Source of the DNA: JADYZU01 sp964540965
GTDB taxonomy: Bacteria > Pseudomonadota > Alphaproteobacteria > Rhodobacterales > Rhodobacteraceae
Reading direction: 5' to 3'
Length of the DNA: 43,160 nucleotides
NCBI GenBank assembly: GCA_964540965.1
Contig: CAZIOT010000025.1
Span: forward strand, 1-43,160
Part shown: positions 17,089 through 25,528 of the stretch, piece after piece
How positions within the stretch are numbered: position 1 is the first letter of the stretch
Layout of the letters: every line of letters begins with the position of its first letter
The notes under the pieces: model-generated
Told to the model about the DNA's origin: nothing
The model's database searches: none
Seen by the model: the letters and a program-made list of their open reading frames with translations, nothing else
Position numbers and translations under genes: made by a program

Positions 17089-17546
17089 GGTGCCGCCGTC
17101 TCGGTCGAGCCGTCGCCGGCGACGAATTGCGTCAGCAGGTTCAGCAGGCTGATCGCGCCTTGGGTGTCGATGATCTCGGCCCCCGGCGCGAGGTTGTCGA
17201 GCGACCCGCCCGGCACGATTTCCACGAAAGTCCCGCCCAGAAGCCCTTCCGAGGCGACGACCGCCGAACTGTCGTCGGGCAGCGGGATACCGTCGCGGAT
17301 CACCATCCGCGTCACCGCGCGGAAATTCGTCAGGTCCAGTTGCACATCGGCAACCTGGCCGATGCTGACGCCCGACATGCGCACATCGGTGCCGGGGCTG
17401 ACGCCCTCGACCGAGCGGAAGCTGGCCGTCACGTCATAGCCACCGCCGGTGCGCAGCCCGGCGGCCTGAAGCCCGTAGGCCAGAAAGGCCGCGGCGACGA
17501 TCAGGACGGCGGCGCCCACGGCAACTTCGGTGCGGCTTTCGCGCAT
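17085..17546 (-). CDS. MlaD/MCE domain protein (phospholipid transport, substrate-binding)
   Basis: 153 residues: an N-terminal membrane anchor (VGAAVLIVAAAFLAYGLQAAG, about 10-30) followed by one MCE domain (YDVTASFRSVEGVSPGTDVR, SGVSIGQVADVQLD). This is the layout of MlaD, the periplasmic lipid-binding ring of the Mla ABC transporter that returns phospholipids from the outer to the inner membrane. The ATG at 17546 with TAGGA upstream is preferred over a GTG nine codons earlier, which lies inside the preceding gene. The Mla permease and ATPase genes are not in the window. Confidence 0.88.
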   Translation of the reverse strand: MRESRTEVAVGAAVLIVAAAFLAYGLQAAGLRTGGGYDVTASFRSVEGVSPGTDVRMSGVSIGQVADVQLDLTNFRAVTRMVIRDGIPLPDDSSAVVASEGLLGGTFVEIVPGGSLDNLAPGAEIIDTQGAISLLNLLTQFVAGDGSTETAAP

Positions 17547-17557
17547 GGTTCGCGGTC

Positions 17558-17941
17558 CTATTCGGGCGACCACGCCTCATAATCGGCGCGGCGGGCCGGT
17601 TCGGCCCGAAGGATCGACCCCGGCGGCACATAGGCGGCCGCGGTGCCGGTCAGGTTCGGCAGATGCGGCTTTTCCCAGGGCTTGTGGGCAAAGGGCCGTT
17701 CGGTCGGCGGTTGGTCCCAGGTGCGCTGCAGCCAGCCGTTCCATTCGGGGGCGACGCGGCTTCCCTCGACCTCGCCATTGTAGATCACCCAGCGGCGGCT
17801 GTCGTCGCGGGTGCGGTAATAGACGTTGCCCGCCGCATCCTCGCCAACCTTCACGCCTTTGCGGGCGGTGAAAAGCTGGGTGCCATAGGTCTGGCCGTCC
17901 CACCAGGTGAAAATCCGCTTGATTGCCAGCCCGAGTCCCAT
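17558..17941 (-). CDS. NADH:ubiquinone oxidoreductase subunit NDUFA12 (17.2 kDa) family protein
   Basis: 127 residues. Family blocks are IFTWWDGQTYGTQLFTARKG, GNVYYRTRDDSRRWVIYNG, APEWNGWLQRTWDQPPTERP and KPHLPNLTGT. NDUFA12 is an accessory subunit of respiratory complex I found in mitochondria and alphaproteobacteria, on the matrix/cytoplasmic side. The ATG at 17941 (GAGG with 6-nt spacing) is preferred; another ATG six codons upstream at 17959 also has a plausible ribosome site. It is followed after 11 bp by the MlaD-like gene, an association common in this order and not a complex I operon. Confidence 0.93.
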   Translation of the reverse strand: MGLGLAIKRIFTWWDGQTYGTQLFTARKGVKVGEDAAGNVYYRTRDDSRRWVIYNGEVEGSRVAPEWNGWLQRTWDQPPTERPFAHKPWEKPHLPNLTGTAAAYVPPGSILRAEPARRADYEAWSPE

Positions 17942-18037
17942 CCTGCGCCTCGCCGTCATGGTGCCTGCCTGCTTTTGCCCCTTTTGCCGGGCAAGGTCCA
18001 GTGTTGCCGCCGCATCGCGGCGAATTCCGGCTGGCGG

Positions 18038-18418
18038 TCAGGGAATCCGCGCCGTCACCTCGATCTCGATCTTCATCGCATCCTCCATCAGCCGCGCCTC
18101 GAACATGGTGGCTGCGGGGCGGGCAGTGGCGAAAACCTGTGACGTGACGGGCCAGCAGGCCGGGAAATCGGCACGGTCGGGCAGGATGTAGCGGACGCGG
18201 ACCACATGGTCGATACCGCTGCCGGCGTCCTCCAGCACCCGGGCGATGGTGGCCAGCGCATTCCGACACTGGTCCACGACACTGTCAGGCATGGTCATGG
18301 TGGCGTAATCATAGCCGGTGGTGCCCGAGACATGGACAAGGCCATCGGCCACGACGGCGCGGGAATAGCCGATCTGCGATTCGAAAGGGGAGCCGGTGGT
18401 GATGTGGCGGAGGGTCAT
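18038..18418 (-). CDS. RidA family protein (reactive enamine/imine deaminase type)
   Basis: 126 residues of the YjgF/YER057c/UK114 fold. It has FESQIGYSRAVVADGLVHVSG, DQCRNALATIARVLEDAG, VVRVRYILPDRADFPA and the C-terminal ATMFEARLMEDAMKIEIEVTA with the conserved E at the position where RidA usually has R-x-x-V-E. The Arg of RidA (R105 in the E. coli protein) seems replaced in ATMFEARL, so it may be a RidA subgroup without imine-deaminase activity. Probably a cytoplasmic trimer. It lies 24 bp after the orphan low-G+C gene. Confidence 0.85.
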   Translation of the reverse strand: MTLRHITTGSPFESQIGYSRAVVADGLVHVSGTTGYDYATMTMPDSVVDQCRNALATIARVLEDAGSGIDHVVRVRYILPDRADFPACWPVTSQVFATARPAATMFEARLMEDAMKIEIEVTARIP

Positions 18419-18442
18419 AACGTCACTTCAGTGGAATAAGCC

Positions 18443-18946
18443 TTACGGCTCGATTTCAAGTCTGAATGAAAGACGGGCAACGGACGAATAGAACATGAAG
18501 ATTCGTTCCTCGCCGATCCACCAGCCTCCAGGTGCTGTCATGGCGTTGATCATCCGATCCACGAGATCAGGATCAAGCGAATTACGGCAATCGCTCCAGC
18601 AGCCATTGTTCATTGTATCATCGAACACTGGCACGGGTGTTCTCATCCAATCGCCACCGAAAGAGTAGATTCCATCCGTGTCGCTTTCAGCAGGAACTTG
18701 TGGCGGCGCTTCGCTGAGAGATACGACTGCGTAGATGCACGCATCAGCATTGGCGAGAAGCGGCGCACTAAATCGCCTCGACGCGAGCACCTCATCATAA
18801 TCAACCACACCAAGGAACACCCTCGCAGCATAACGAGAGTTTTCAATCGCTGTCGGGACCATCCAATAAAGGATTGGTCCCAATAACACCGCCAGAACCG
18901 TAATCGCGCCGACAAGGACCCATAACACTATCTTCAAGGTCCTCAA
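18443..18946 (-). CDS. Orphan membrane-anchored hypothetical protein, low G+C
   Basis: Open frame of 167 codons with no family I recognise. The N-terminus (LKIVLWVLVGAITVLAVLLG) is one membrane anchor; the rest would be periplasmic, with C69 (ADACIYAVVS) and the pair in NGCWSDCRNSL. By eye the G+C is about one half, clearly lower than all neighbours, and it uses rare TTA and ATA codons. No ATG fits the N-terminus: the frame opens with TTG at 18946, 7 bp after the clpX stop, so the exact start is uncertain. It lies between clpX and ridA on the same strand and was probably acquired by transfer. Confidence 0.6.
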   Translation of the reverse strand: MRTLKIVLWVLVGAITVLAVLLGPILYWMVPTAIENSRYAARVFLGVVDYDEVLASRRFSAPLLANADACIYAVVSLSEAPPQVPAESDTDGIYSFGGDWMRTPVPVFDDTMNNGCWSDCRNSLDPDLVDRMINAMTAPGGWWIGEERIFMFYSSVARLSFRLEIEP

Positions 18947-18953
18947 GCTTCAC

Positions 18954-20225
18954 TCAGCTTGCGGTCGCCGCCGGTTTCTTCGCCGGCGTATCCGCGTGGA
19001 TCATCAGTGGCTTGCCGGTCGGCGACACCGCTTCCTCGTTCACCACCACCTCGGTCACGCTGTCCAGACCCGGCAGGTCGAACATCGCGTCCAGCAGGAT
19101 GTCCTCCATGATCGAGCGCAGGCCGCGGGCGCCGGTCTTGCGTTCGATGGCGCGCTTGGAAATGGCCCTGAGCGCGTCGTCGGTGAAGGACAGCTTGGTA
19201 TCCTCAAGCTCGAACAGGCGCTGGTATTGCTTGACCAAAGCGTTCTTCGGCTCGGTCAGGATCTGGATCAGCGCGGCTTCGTCCAGATCGGTCAGGGTGG
19301 CGATCACCGGCAGGCGGCCGACGAATTCGGGGATCAGGCCGAATTTCAGCAGATCCTCGGGTTCGAGATCCTTGAAGATTTCGCCCACGGTCCGTTCATC
19401 CGGCCCGCGCACGGTGGCGCCGAATCCCATGCCAGTGCCCTTGGCCCGCTGGGCGATGATCTTGTCGAGGCCGGCAAAGGCGCCGCCGCAGATGAACAGG
19501 ATGTTGGTCGTGTCCACCTGCAGGAATTCCTGCTGCGGATGCTTGCGGCCGCCCTGCGGTGGGACGGAGGCAACCGTGCCCTCCATGATCTTCAGCAAGG
19601 CCTGCTGCACCCCTTCGCCCGACACGTCGCGGGTGATCGAGGGGTTGTCGGACTTGCGGGTAATTTTATCCACTTCGTCGATATAAACGATGCCGCGCTG
19701 GGCGCGCTCGACGTTGTATTCGCTGGCCTGCAACAGCTTGAGGATGATGTTTTCCACATCCTCGCCGACATAGCCCGCCTCGGTCAGCGTCGTCGCATCG
19801 GCCATGGTGAAGGGCACGTCCAGAATCCGCGCCAGCGTCTGCGCCAGCAGGGTCTTGCCGGTGCCGGTGGGGCCGATCAGCAGGATGTTCGACTTGGCCA
19901 GTTCGATGTCGGCGGCCTTGGCGGCGTGGTTCAGCCGCTTGTAGTGGTTGTGCACCGCCACCGACAGCACGCGCTTGGCATGGGCCTGGCCGATGACGTA
20001 ATCGTCCAGCACCTCGCAGATTTCGCGCGGCGTCGGCACGCCTTCGGACGATTTCAGCCCGTTCGTCTTGGTTTCTTCACGGATGATGTCCATGCAGAGT
20101 TCGACGCATTCGTCGCAGATGAACACCGTCGGGCCGGCAATCAGCTTGCGGACCTCATGCTGGCTCTTGCCGCAAAAGCTGCAATAGAGCGTGTTCTTGC
20201 TGTCGCCGGTCGAATTGGTCGCCAT
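18954..20225 (-). CDS. clpX: ATP-dependent Clp protease ATP-binding subunit ClpX
   Basis: 423-residue AAA+ unfoldase that recognises substrates and feeds them to ClpP. The N-terminal zinc-binding domain has C15, C18, C37 and C40. Walker A is GPTGTGKT (118-125), Walker B IVYIDEVDKI, and the substrate-contact loop RKSDNPSITRDVSGEGVQ is intact. The ClpP-docking loop reads MGF (in GMGFGATV) in place of the IGF of E. coli. The length is standard. The ATG follows TGAGGGCACG. It is downstream of clpP on the same strand (98 bp gap), so the two are probably co-expressed. Confidence 0.98.
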   Translation of the reverse strand: MATNSTGDSKNTLYCSFCGKSQHEVRKLIAGPTVFICDECVELCMDIIREETKTNGLKSSEGVPTPREICEVLDDYVIGQAHAKRVLSVAVHNHYKRLNHAAKAADIELAKSNILLIGPTGTGKTLLAQTLARILDVPFTMADATTLTEAGYVGEDVENIILKLLQASEYNVERAQRGIVYIDEVDKITRKSDNPSITRDVSGEGVQQALLKIMEGTVASVPPQGGRKHPQQEFLQVDTTNILFICGGAFAGLDKIIAQRAKGTGMGFGATVRGPDERTVGEIFKDLEPEDLLKFGLIPEFVGRLPVIATLTDLDEAALIQILTEPKNALVKQYQRLFELEDTKLSFTDDALRAISKRAIERKTGARGLRSIMEDILLDAMFDLPGLDSVTEVVVNEEAVSPTGKPLMIHADTPAKKPAATAS

Positions 20226-20323
20226 CGTGCCCTCAGGCCCCTCTCTGGTCTATTCGGACTGCCCCGCGCACAGTAGGGCAGCCCCCGCAGGTCCACAACG
20301 CCAAAACGGCAGGGCGGCAGGCT

Positions 20324-20953
20324 TCAGCCAGCGGCCTCGTCATGCTTGCCGCGGCTTTCCAGGATGTCGTCGATCAGGCCCCAGGCCTTGGCATCCTCGG
20401 CGCCCATGAAGTTGTCGCGTTCAAGCGCCGCCTCGACCGTTTCGTAGTTCTGGCCAGTGTGTTTCACATAGATCTCGTTCAGCCGGCGCTTGAGCTTTTC
20501 GGTCTCGCGGGCGTGGATCATGATGTCGGTCGCCTGGCCCTGATAGCCGCCCGAGGGCTGGTGGACCATGATCCGCGAATTCGGGAGCGAGAAGCGCATC
20601 CCCTTGTGCCCGGCAGTCAGGAGCAGCGACCCCATCGACGCCGCCTGCCCGATCACCAGGGTCGAGACCTTGGGCCGGATATATTGCATCGTGTCGTAGA
20701 TCGACAGGCCCGAGGTGACGACGCCACCGGGGCTGTTGATATACATCGAGATTTCCTTCTTGGGATTCTCGGCCTCGAGATGCAGGAGCTGGGCGACGAT
20801 CAGCGACGCCATGCCGTCATGCACCTGCCCCGTCAGGAAGATCACCCGTTCCTTCAGCAGTCGCGAAAAGATGTCATAGGCGCGTTCGCCGCGGCTGGTC
20901 TGTTCGACCACCATCGGCACGAGGTCCATGTAATGCTCGATCGGGTCTCTCAT
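20324..20953 (-). CDS. clpP: ATP-dependent Clp protease proteolytic subunit ClpP
   Basis: 209-residue serine peptidase forming the two-ring chamber of ClpXP. The triad is S106 in GQAASMGS, H131 in IMVHQPSGG and D180 in ALERDNF. The start at MRDPIEHYMDLVPMVVEQ (ATG 20953) gives the family length; an upstream ATG at 20992 would add 13 unconserved residues. It is encoded ahead of clpX. Confidence 0.98.
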   Translation of the reverse strand: MRDPIEHYMDLVPMVVEQTSRGERAYDIFSRLLKERVIFLTGQVHDGMASLIVAQLLHLEAENPKKEISMYINSPGGVVTSGLSIYDTMQYIRPKVSTLVIGQAASMGSLLLTAGHKGMRFSLPNSRIMVHQPSGGYQGQATDIMIHARETEKLKRRLNEIYVKHTGQNYETVEAALERDNFMGAEDAKAWGLIDDILESRGKHDEAAG

Positions 20954-21016
20954 CGCCCTGCCCTTCCGTTGTGCGCCGCTGGCGTCTGTCATGCCTGGAA
21001 TGTCTTGAGACTGTCT

Positions 21017-21042
21017 TAGTGTCGGGACGGGGGGGGTTCAAG
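21017..21042 (-). promoter_or_regulatory. Possible heat-shock (RpoH-type) promoter of clpP
   Basis: On the minus strand, CTTGAA (complement of 21037-21042) lies 12 bp before CGACACTA (complement of 21017-21024), about 65 bp upstream of the clpP start. The -35 element matches the RpoH consensus; the -10 element is poor. clpP is heat-inducible in many bacteria, so the position makes sense. Confidence 0.22.
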
Positions 21043-21119
21043 GGAGTGGTCCGTTGCCGGTCGGGAACCGTATCCTCTATCCTGCGTCATAAAGCGTTGT
21101 TGCAGCCCGAAGGAATGCC

Positions 21120-21833
21120 ATGCCCGCCGCGATCCTGACCCTGATCCTGTCGATCACCTTTGCCGTCGCCCCCTATCTCTGGCAGCCCTTCATGGGCTAT
21201 CGCGACGACCAGCTGCCCATCCCGCAGCCCGAGCCGCCGGTGCAACCGTCCGGCTATGCCTTTGCCATCTGGGTGGTGATCTACCTGTGGCTGATCGTAT
21301 CGGCGGTCCATGGCGTCTGGAAACGGGCCGGGGATCCGGCCTGGGCGCGGGTGCGCCTGCCGCTGATCGGTGCGCTGGCCCTGGGCACGCCGTGGAACGA
21401 GATCGCCAAGGCCGATGCGATCTGGGCGACGGTGGTGATCTTTGCCATGGCCGCCTGCGCCATCACCGCGCTGCTGCGCAGCCCGGCGCAGGACCGCTGG
21501 CTGCTGCGCGCGCCGGTCGGGCTCTTGGCCGGCTGGCTGACGGCGGCGTCCTTTGCCGGCCTTGGCGTGGTCGCCGCGGGCCATGGCCTGGGGTTCGGGC
21601 CGGTGGGATGGGCGTGGGCCTGCATCCTGGCGGCGCTGGCGGTGGCGCTGGTGGTGCAGATGCGCGCGCCGGGCGCCTGGGGCTATGGCGCGGCCGTCGT
21701 CTGGGCGCTGGTGGCCATCGCGGTGCGGAACGGCACGCAGCAATGGGACGTGACGCTGGTGGCGCTGGTCGGCGCGGTGCTGGTGGCGCTGGTCGCGGCG
21801 CGCGGTGCCCTGGGGGGCCGCGCGGCAGCGTAG
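21120..21833 (+). CDS. TspO/MBR-like (tryptophan-rich sensory) integral membrane protein
   Basis: 237 residues with about seven hydrophobic segments and a cluster of aromatic residues. The stretch PSGYAFAIWVVIYLWLIVSA resembles the proline-anchored aromatic helix of TspO/MBR and related proteins, but length and helix number exceed the canonical five-helix TspO (about 160 residues), so it belongs to a larger relative. Its ligand is unknown; TspO proteins bind porphyrins. It is transcribed alone, divergent from clpP and convergent with der. A ribosome site is present (GAAGGAA). Confidence 0.7.
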   Translation: MPAAILTLILSITFAVAPYLWQPFMGYRDDQLPIPQPEPPVQPSGYAFAIWVVIYLWLIVSAVHGVWKRAGDPAWARVRLPLIGALALGTPWNEIAKADAIWATVVIFAMAACAITALLRSPAQDRWLLRAPVGLLAGWLTAASFAGLGVVAAGHGLGFGPVGWAWACILAALAVALVVQMRAPGAWGYGAAVVWALVAIAVRNGTQQWDVTLVALVGAVLVALVAARGALGGRAAA

Positions 21834-21838
21834 GGAAG

Positions 21839-21863
21839 CGGTGGGCTTTTGCCCACCCTACCG
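21839..21863. repeat. Hairpin repeat (family 1, copy 1), likely bidirectional terminator
   Basis: A GTGGGC-TTTT-GCCCAC stem-loop at 21841-21856, followed by CCTACCG, fills the 39-bp gap between the convergent tspO-like and der genes. It shares the pattern CGGTGGGY-N4-RCCCACC-YTACCG with the copies at 32161-32189 and 32349-32377. Confidence 0.7.
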
Positions 21864-21872
21864 CCGGCGGGG

Positions 21873-23348
21873 TTAATCCTTGCCGAGGTGCTTTTTCAAC
21901 CGCGACGGGCCCGGCGTCCGACGCCCCTTGAACGGGTTCTTTTCCGACTGGTCGCGCAAGGTCAGCCGGATCGGCGTGCCGGGCATGTCGAAGGTCTGGC
22001 GCAGCCCGTTGACCAGATAGCGGGTGTAGCTTTCGGGAAAGTCCTCGGGGTGGCTGGCCATGATGACAAAAGCCGGAGGCCGCGTCTTGACCTGGGTGGC
22101 ATAGCGCATGCGCAGCCGCTTGCCGCCCGGCGCGGGGGGCGGATGCGCCTCGGTCATGCCCAGAAGCCAGCGGTTGAGCTGCCCGGTCGACACACGGCGG
22201 TTCCAGATGTCATAGGCGCGCAGGATCGCGGCGTGCAGCCGGTCAAGGCCGCGCCCGGTCCTTGCCGAAACCGTCACCAGCGGCGCGCCGCGCAACTGCG
22301 GCAACAGGCGGTCGAATTTTTCCTTCAGTTCAGCCAGCTTGTCCTGCTTGTCGCCCTCGAGATCCCATTTGTTGATCGCGACGACCACGGCCCGCCCCTC
22401 GCGTTCGGCCAAGTCGGCGATGCGCAAATCCTGCTGTTCAAAGGGGATTTCCACGTCCAGCAGCACGACCACGACCTCGGCGAATTTCACCGCGCGCAAC
22501 CCGTCCGAGACCGAGAGCTTTTCCAGCTTTTCCTGCACCCGTGCCCGCTTGCGCATGCCGGCGGTGTCGAAGATGCGGACGGGCGTGCCTTCCCACTCAG
22601 TCACCACGGAAATCGCGTCGCGGGTGATGCCGGCCTCGGGGCCGGTCAGCAACCGCTCCTCTCCGAGGATCTTGTTGATGAGCGTGGACTTGCCGGCATT
22701 GGGCCGGCCGATGACGGCGATCTGCAAGGGTTTCGCCGCGCTGGGCACCGGCGCCTCATGCACCGCGTCCTCGTCGTCGTCCTCCTCGTAGAGCACGACA
22801 TCGACCTCGGGGCCCGAGTCCTCGGCGTCACGAGCGACCTGACGCGCCTCCATCTCGTCGGCAATCGGCATCAGCACGTCAAGAAGTTCGTCCATCCCCT
22901 CGCCATGTTCGGCCGACAGCCGCACGGGTTCGCCCAGACCCAGCGAGAACGCCTCGAGGTAACCACCCTCGCCCGTCCGCCCTTCGGCCTTGTTGGCGGC
23001 CAGGATGACATGGGCGTTCTTCTTTCTCAGGATGTCGGCAAAGACCTGATCCGTGGGGGTGACGCCGGCGCGGGCGTCGATTAGGAACAGGCAGACATCG
23101 GCCAGTTCCACCGCCCGTTCGGTCAGCCGGCGCATCCGGCCCTGAAGGCTGTCGTCAGTCGCCTCCTCAAGCCCGGCGGAATCGATGACGGTAAAGCGCA
23201 GCGGGCCAAGCCGGGCCGCGCCCTCGCGCAGGTCGCGGGTCACGCCGGGCTGGTCGTCGACCAGTGCCAGCCGCTTGCCGACAAGGCGGTTGAACAGCGT
23301 CGACTTGCCCACATTGGGCCGTCCGACAATGGCAAGCGTGAAACTCAT
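21873..23348 (-). CDS. der: Ribosome biogenesis GTPase Der (EngA)
   Basis: 491-residue double GTPase needed for 50S ribosome assembly. The first G domain has GRPNVGKST (8-16) and DSAGLEE. The second has GRPNAGKST (about 216-224), DTAGMRKRARV and NKWDL. A C-terminal KH-like domain ends in the basic tail GRRTPGPSRLKKHLGK. An acidic linker (EEDDDEDA) separates the G domains, as in other alphaproteobacteria. It is the last gene of the order yfgM-bamB-der, the same order as in E. coli. Confidence 0.98.
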   Translation of the reverse strand: MSFTLAIVGRPNVGKSTLFNRLVGKRLALVDDQPGVTRDLREGAARLGPLRFTVIDSAGLEEATDDSLQGRMRRLTERAVELADVCLFLIDARAGVTPTDQVFADILRKKNAHVILAANKAEGRTGEGGYLEAFSLGLGEPVRLSAEHGEGMDELLDVLMPIADEMEARQVARDAEDSGPEVDVVLYEEDDDEDAVHEAPVPSAAKPLQIAVIGRPNAGKSTLINKILGEERLLTGPEAGITRDAISVVTEWEGTPVRIFDTAGMRKRARVQEKLEKLSVSDGLRAVKFAEVVVVLLDVEIPFEQQDLRIADLAEREGRAVVVAINKWDLEGDKQDKLAELKEKFDRLLPQLRGAPLVTVSARTGRGLDRLHAAILRAYDIWNRRVSTGQLNRWLLGMTEAHPPPAPGGKRLRMRYATQVKTRPPAFVIMASHPEDFPESYTRYLVNGLRQTFDMPGTPIRLTLRDQSEKNPFKGRRTPGPSRLKKHLGKD

Positions 23349-23393
23349 GCGCAGATCCCCGGTCCGAAGCCTGCGCGATACAGCATCCCGCGC

Positions 23394-24704
23394 CTAACGG
23401 AAAGCGGCAAGCTGCCCGTCGCGGGTGATGACGTAAAGCGCGCCGCCCGCCACCGCCGGGGCCGAGGCCGCGCCGCCCGGCAGCGCGGTCTGCCCGTTCA
23501 GCGCGCCGTTCGTCGGGTCGAAGGCGCGGATCACCCCGTCGGACGAGGCCACGATCAGCCGGCCGCCGGCAATGACCGGCCCGTAATGGACAAAGCGTTC
23601 CGCCCGGCGGTTTTCTCGGTCCGAGACATAGCCCGGCAGCGGCACCCGCCAGATCACCGACCCGTCGCCGGCCGACAGCCGCACCAGTTCGTTTATGTCA
23701 TTGACCAGAAAGACCGATCCGCCCGCGACCTGGAACGCGCCCGAGGCGCCTTCGGTCGCGGTCCACAGCCTTTCGCCGGTGGCAAGGTCGATGGCGGCGA
23801 TGCGGCCGCCGGCATTGGCGACATAGACCACCGCGCCGTCGATCACCGGATCGCCGGCAATGTCGGTGGCGCTGATGCCGGCGGCCTGTCCGGGCCGCGC
23901 GCCGGCGATGACCTGCCCCCAGCGGCGCAGGCCGCCTTCGGCGAAACTCCCCGTGACCTCGCCCGAGGGGAAGGGCACCACGGCCATGCCGCCGCCCACC
24001 GCCACCCCGGCGCCGCCCGAAAAGGTCGCAACCGCCGGCGTGCCGGCCGCCTGCCAGCGCACCCGGCCGCTGTCGGTTTCCAGCGCCCAGGCGCGGGCGT
24101 CGCGGCCGACGATATAGACCAGCCCGCCGGCAACGGTCGGGGCCGAAACGGCGGGGGCGTTCAGATCCTGCACCCAGCGTTCGGCGCCGGTCGCCGCATC
24201 CAGCGCGTGCAGCCGGCCATAGCCGGTCGCGACATAGACCGTGGCACCATCGGTGGCGAGGCCGCCGCCCGAGGCGTCGTCGCGGGCGTCGCTGCGCGGT
24301 GCAAGATCGGCCTGCCACAGCACGGCGCCCGCAGGGCTGACCGCGCTGACGATGCTGCGCGCATCCATGGCAAAGACGCGGCCATCGGCCACCACCGGAT
24401 CGGCGGTGATCCGCGCCTGCCGGCTGTTGCCTTCGCCGATGGGCACAAGGAACAGGGGTTGCAGGGGGGCGCCAAGCGCCGGGTTGACCGCGCCATGATC
24501 GGCCTCGCCGCCGCGATGGGTCCAGGCGGCATTGACCACCGCGGCCGGCAAGGGCACCGGCAGGGATTGGTTGGCCGTGGCCGTGGGGGCCGAGGCCATG
24601 CCGTCGCGGATGTCCAGCCTTTCGCCCGGCAGGATGATGTCACGCTCGCCGCAGCCGGCGATTGCGGTCAGGACGGCAAGGGCGGCAAGGGGTGCGCGGG
24701 CCAT
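23394..24704 (-). CDS. bamB: BamB-like outer-membrane lipoprotein (PQQ-type beta-propeller)
   Basis: 436 residues. The signal peptide ends in a lipobox (LTAIAGC, lipidated Cys near residue 16). The rest is a series of beta-propeller repeats of the type GATVYVATGYGRLHALDAAT, GGRIAAIDLATGERLWTA and DGVIRAFDPTNG. BamB is a lipoprotein of the BAM complex, which inserts outer-membrane proteins. The identification is strengthened by the position between yfgM and der, as in E. coli. The start at 24704 gives a proper signal peptide; a longer frame exists upstream but is low-complexity and overlaps yfgM. It starts 5 bp after the yfgM-like gene. Confidence 0.85.
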   Translation of the reverse strand: MARAPLAALAVLTAIAGCGERDIILPGERLDIRDGMASAPTATANQSLPVPLPAAVVNAAWTHRGGEADHGAVNPALGAPLQPLFLVPIGEGNSRQARITADPVVADGRVFAMDARSIVSAVSPAGAVLWQADLAPRSDARDDASGGGLATDGATVYVATGYGRLHALDAATGAERWVQDLNAPAVSAPTVAGGLVYIVGRDARAWALETDSGRVRWQAAGTPAVATFSGGAGVAVGGGMAVVPFPSGEVTGSFAEGGLRRWGQVIAGARPGQAAGISATDIAGDPVIDGAVVYVANAGGRIAAIDLATGERLWTATEGASGAFQVAGGSVFLVNDINELVRLSAGDGSVIWRVPLPGYVSDRENRRAERFVHYGPVIAGGRLIVASSDGVIRAFDPTNGALNGQTALPGGAASAPAVAGGALYVITRDGQLAAFR

Positions 24705-24708
24705 GGCG

Positions 24709-25446
24709 TCAATCCTGCGCCGGAGCGGTGGTATCATCCGCCGCCGGGTCGGCGGCGTCGGTGGCCGGGGCCGTCTCGGTGGCAGGGTCCGGGGCATCCC
24801 CCGCCTCGGCCGCCTCGCCCGTGCCCAGCGCCTGCAGCAACGCGGCAGCGCGGGCGCCAAGGCTTTGCGGCGTCGCGGCGTCGGAGGTGATCGTGGTCAG
24901 CATTGCCCGCGCGGCGTCAAGATCGCCGGCCTCGATCTGTGCCAGCGCGATCTGTTCCTGGGCCAGCGGCGCAAAGGTCGCCCCCGGCAGCGCCAATTGT
25001 TGCAGAGCGGCGATCCGGTCGGCCGGCGGGGTCACCCCGGCCTGCAGGATCAGCGACCGCAGCGCCGCCATGTCGCGGTAAAGCTGCGGCACCGTGGCAT
25101 CGGCGGCGATGTCGTCATAGCCGGCAATCGCCGCCGGCACGTCATCGGCCAGTTGTTCCATCCCGGCGATCAGCAGCGCCGGCACCGGCCCCTGCTCGCC
25201 CGCGGCAATCAGCCCGGCAACGCGCGCCTCGGCATCGGGCAGGTCCAGCGCGGTCAGAAGTTCGTCTCCCGCCTGCGCGGCGGCCAGGCTGGCGCGGCTT
25301 TTCTGCCATTCATACCAGCCGGCGCCGCCGACGATCAGCAGCACGATCAGCACGGCAAGCCAGCCCCAGCGCCGCATCAGGGCGAACAGCCGGTCGCGAC
25401 GGACCTCCTCGGTCACTTCGTCGATGAAACGGTCGGTGTCGCTCAT
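24709..25446 (-). CDS. YfgM-like tetratricopeptide membrane protein
   Basis: 245 residues: a short cytoplasmic N-terminus (MSDTDRFIDEVTEEVRRDRL), one membrane helix (GWLAVLIVLLIVGGAGWYEWQ, about 28-48), and a periplasmic alpha-helical domain with TPR-like repeats (about 55-210). It ends in an Ala/Asp/Thr-rich acidic tail (about 210-245) that looks disordered. E. coli YfgM (AncA) links the SecYEG translocon to periplasmic chaperones. Gene order with bamB and der supports the assignment. The start at 25446 is chosen because the longer frame upstream is Arg/Pro-rich and non-homologous. Confidence 0.85.
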   Translation of the reverse strand: MSDTDRFIDEVTEEVRRDRLFALMRRWGWLAVLIVLLIVGGAGWYEWQKSRASLAAAQAGDELLTALDLPDAEARVAGLIAAGEQGPVPALLIAGMEQLADDVPAAIAGYDDIAADATVPQLYRDMAALRSLILQAGVTPPADRIAALQQLALPGATFAPLAQEQIALAQIEAGDLDAARAMLTTITSDAATPQSLGARAAALLQALGTGEAAEAGDAPDPATETAPATDAADPAADDTTAPAQD

Positions 25447-25528
25447 TCGTCCCCCGGCGCTGCCCGGCGTCCGGGCTTTGCCCTCACTTAGCCCAAGCCC
25501 CGCCCGAAAGCCAAGCCCGCGCAATGCC

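Noticed and set aside
24705..24860. N-terminal extension of the BamB-like protein
   Set aside because: It overlaps the YfgM-like gene and would destroy the lipoprotein signal peptide.
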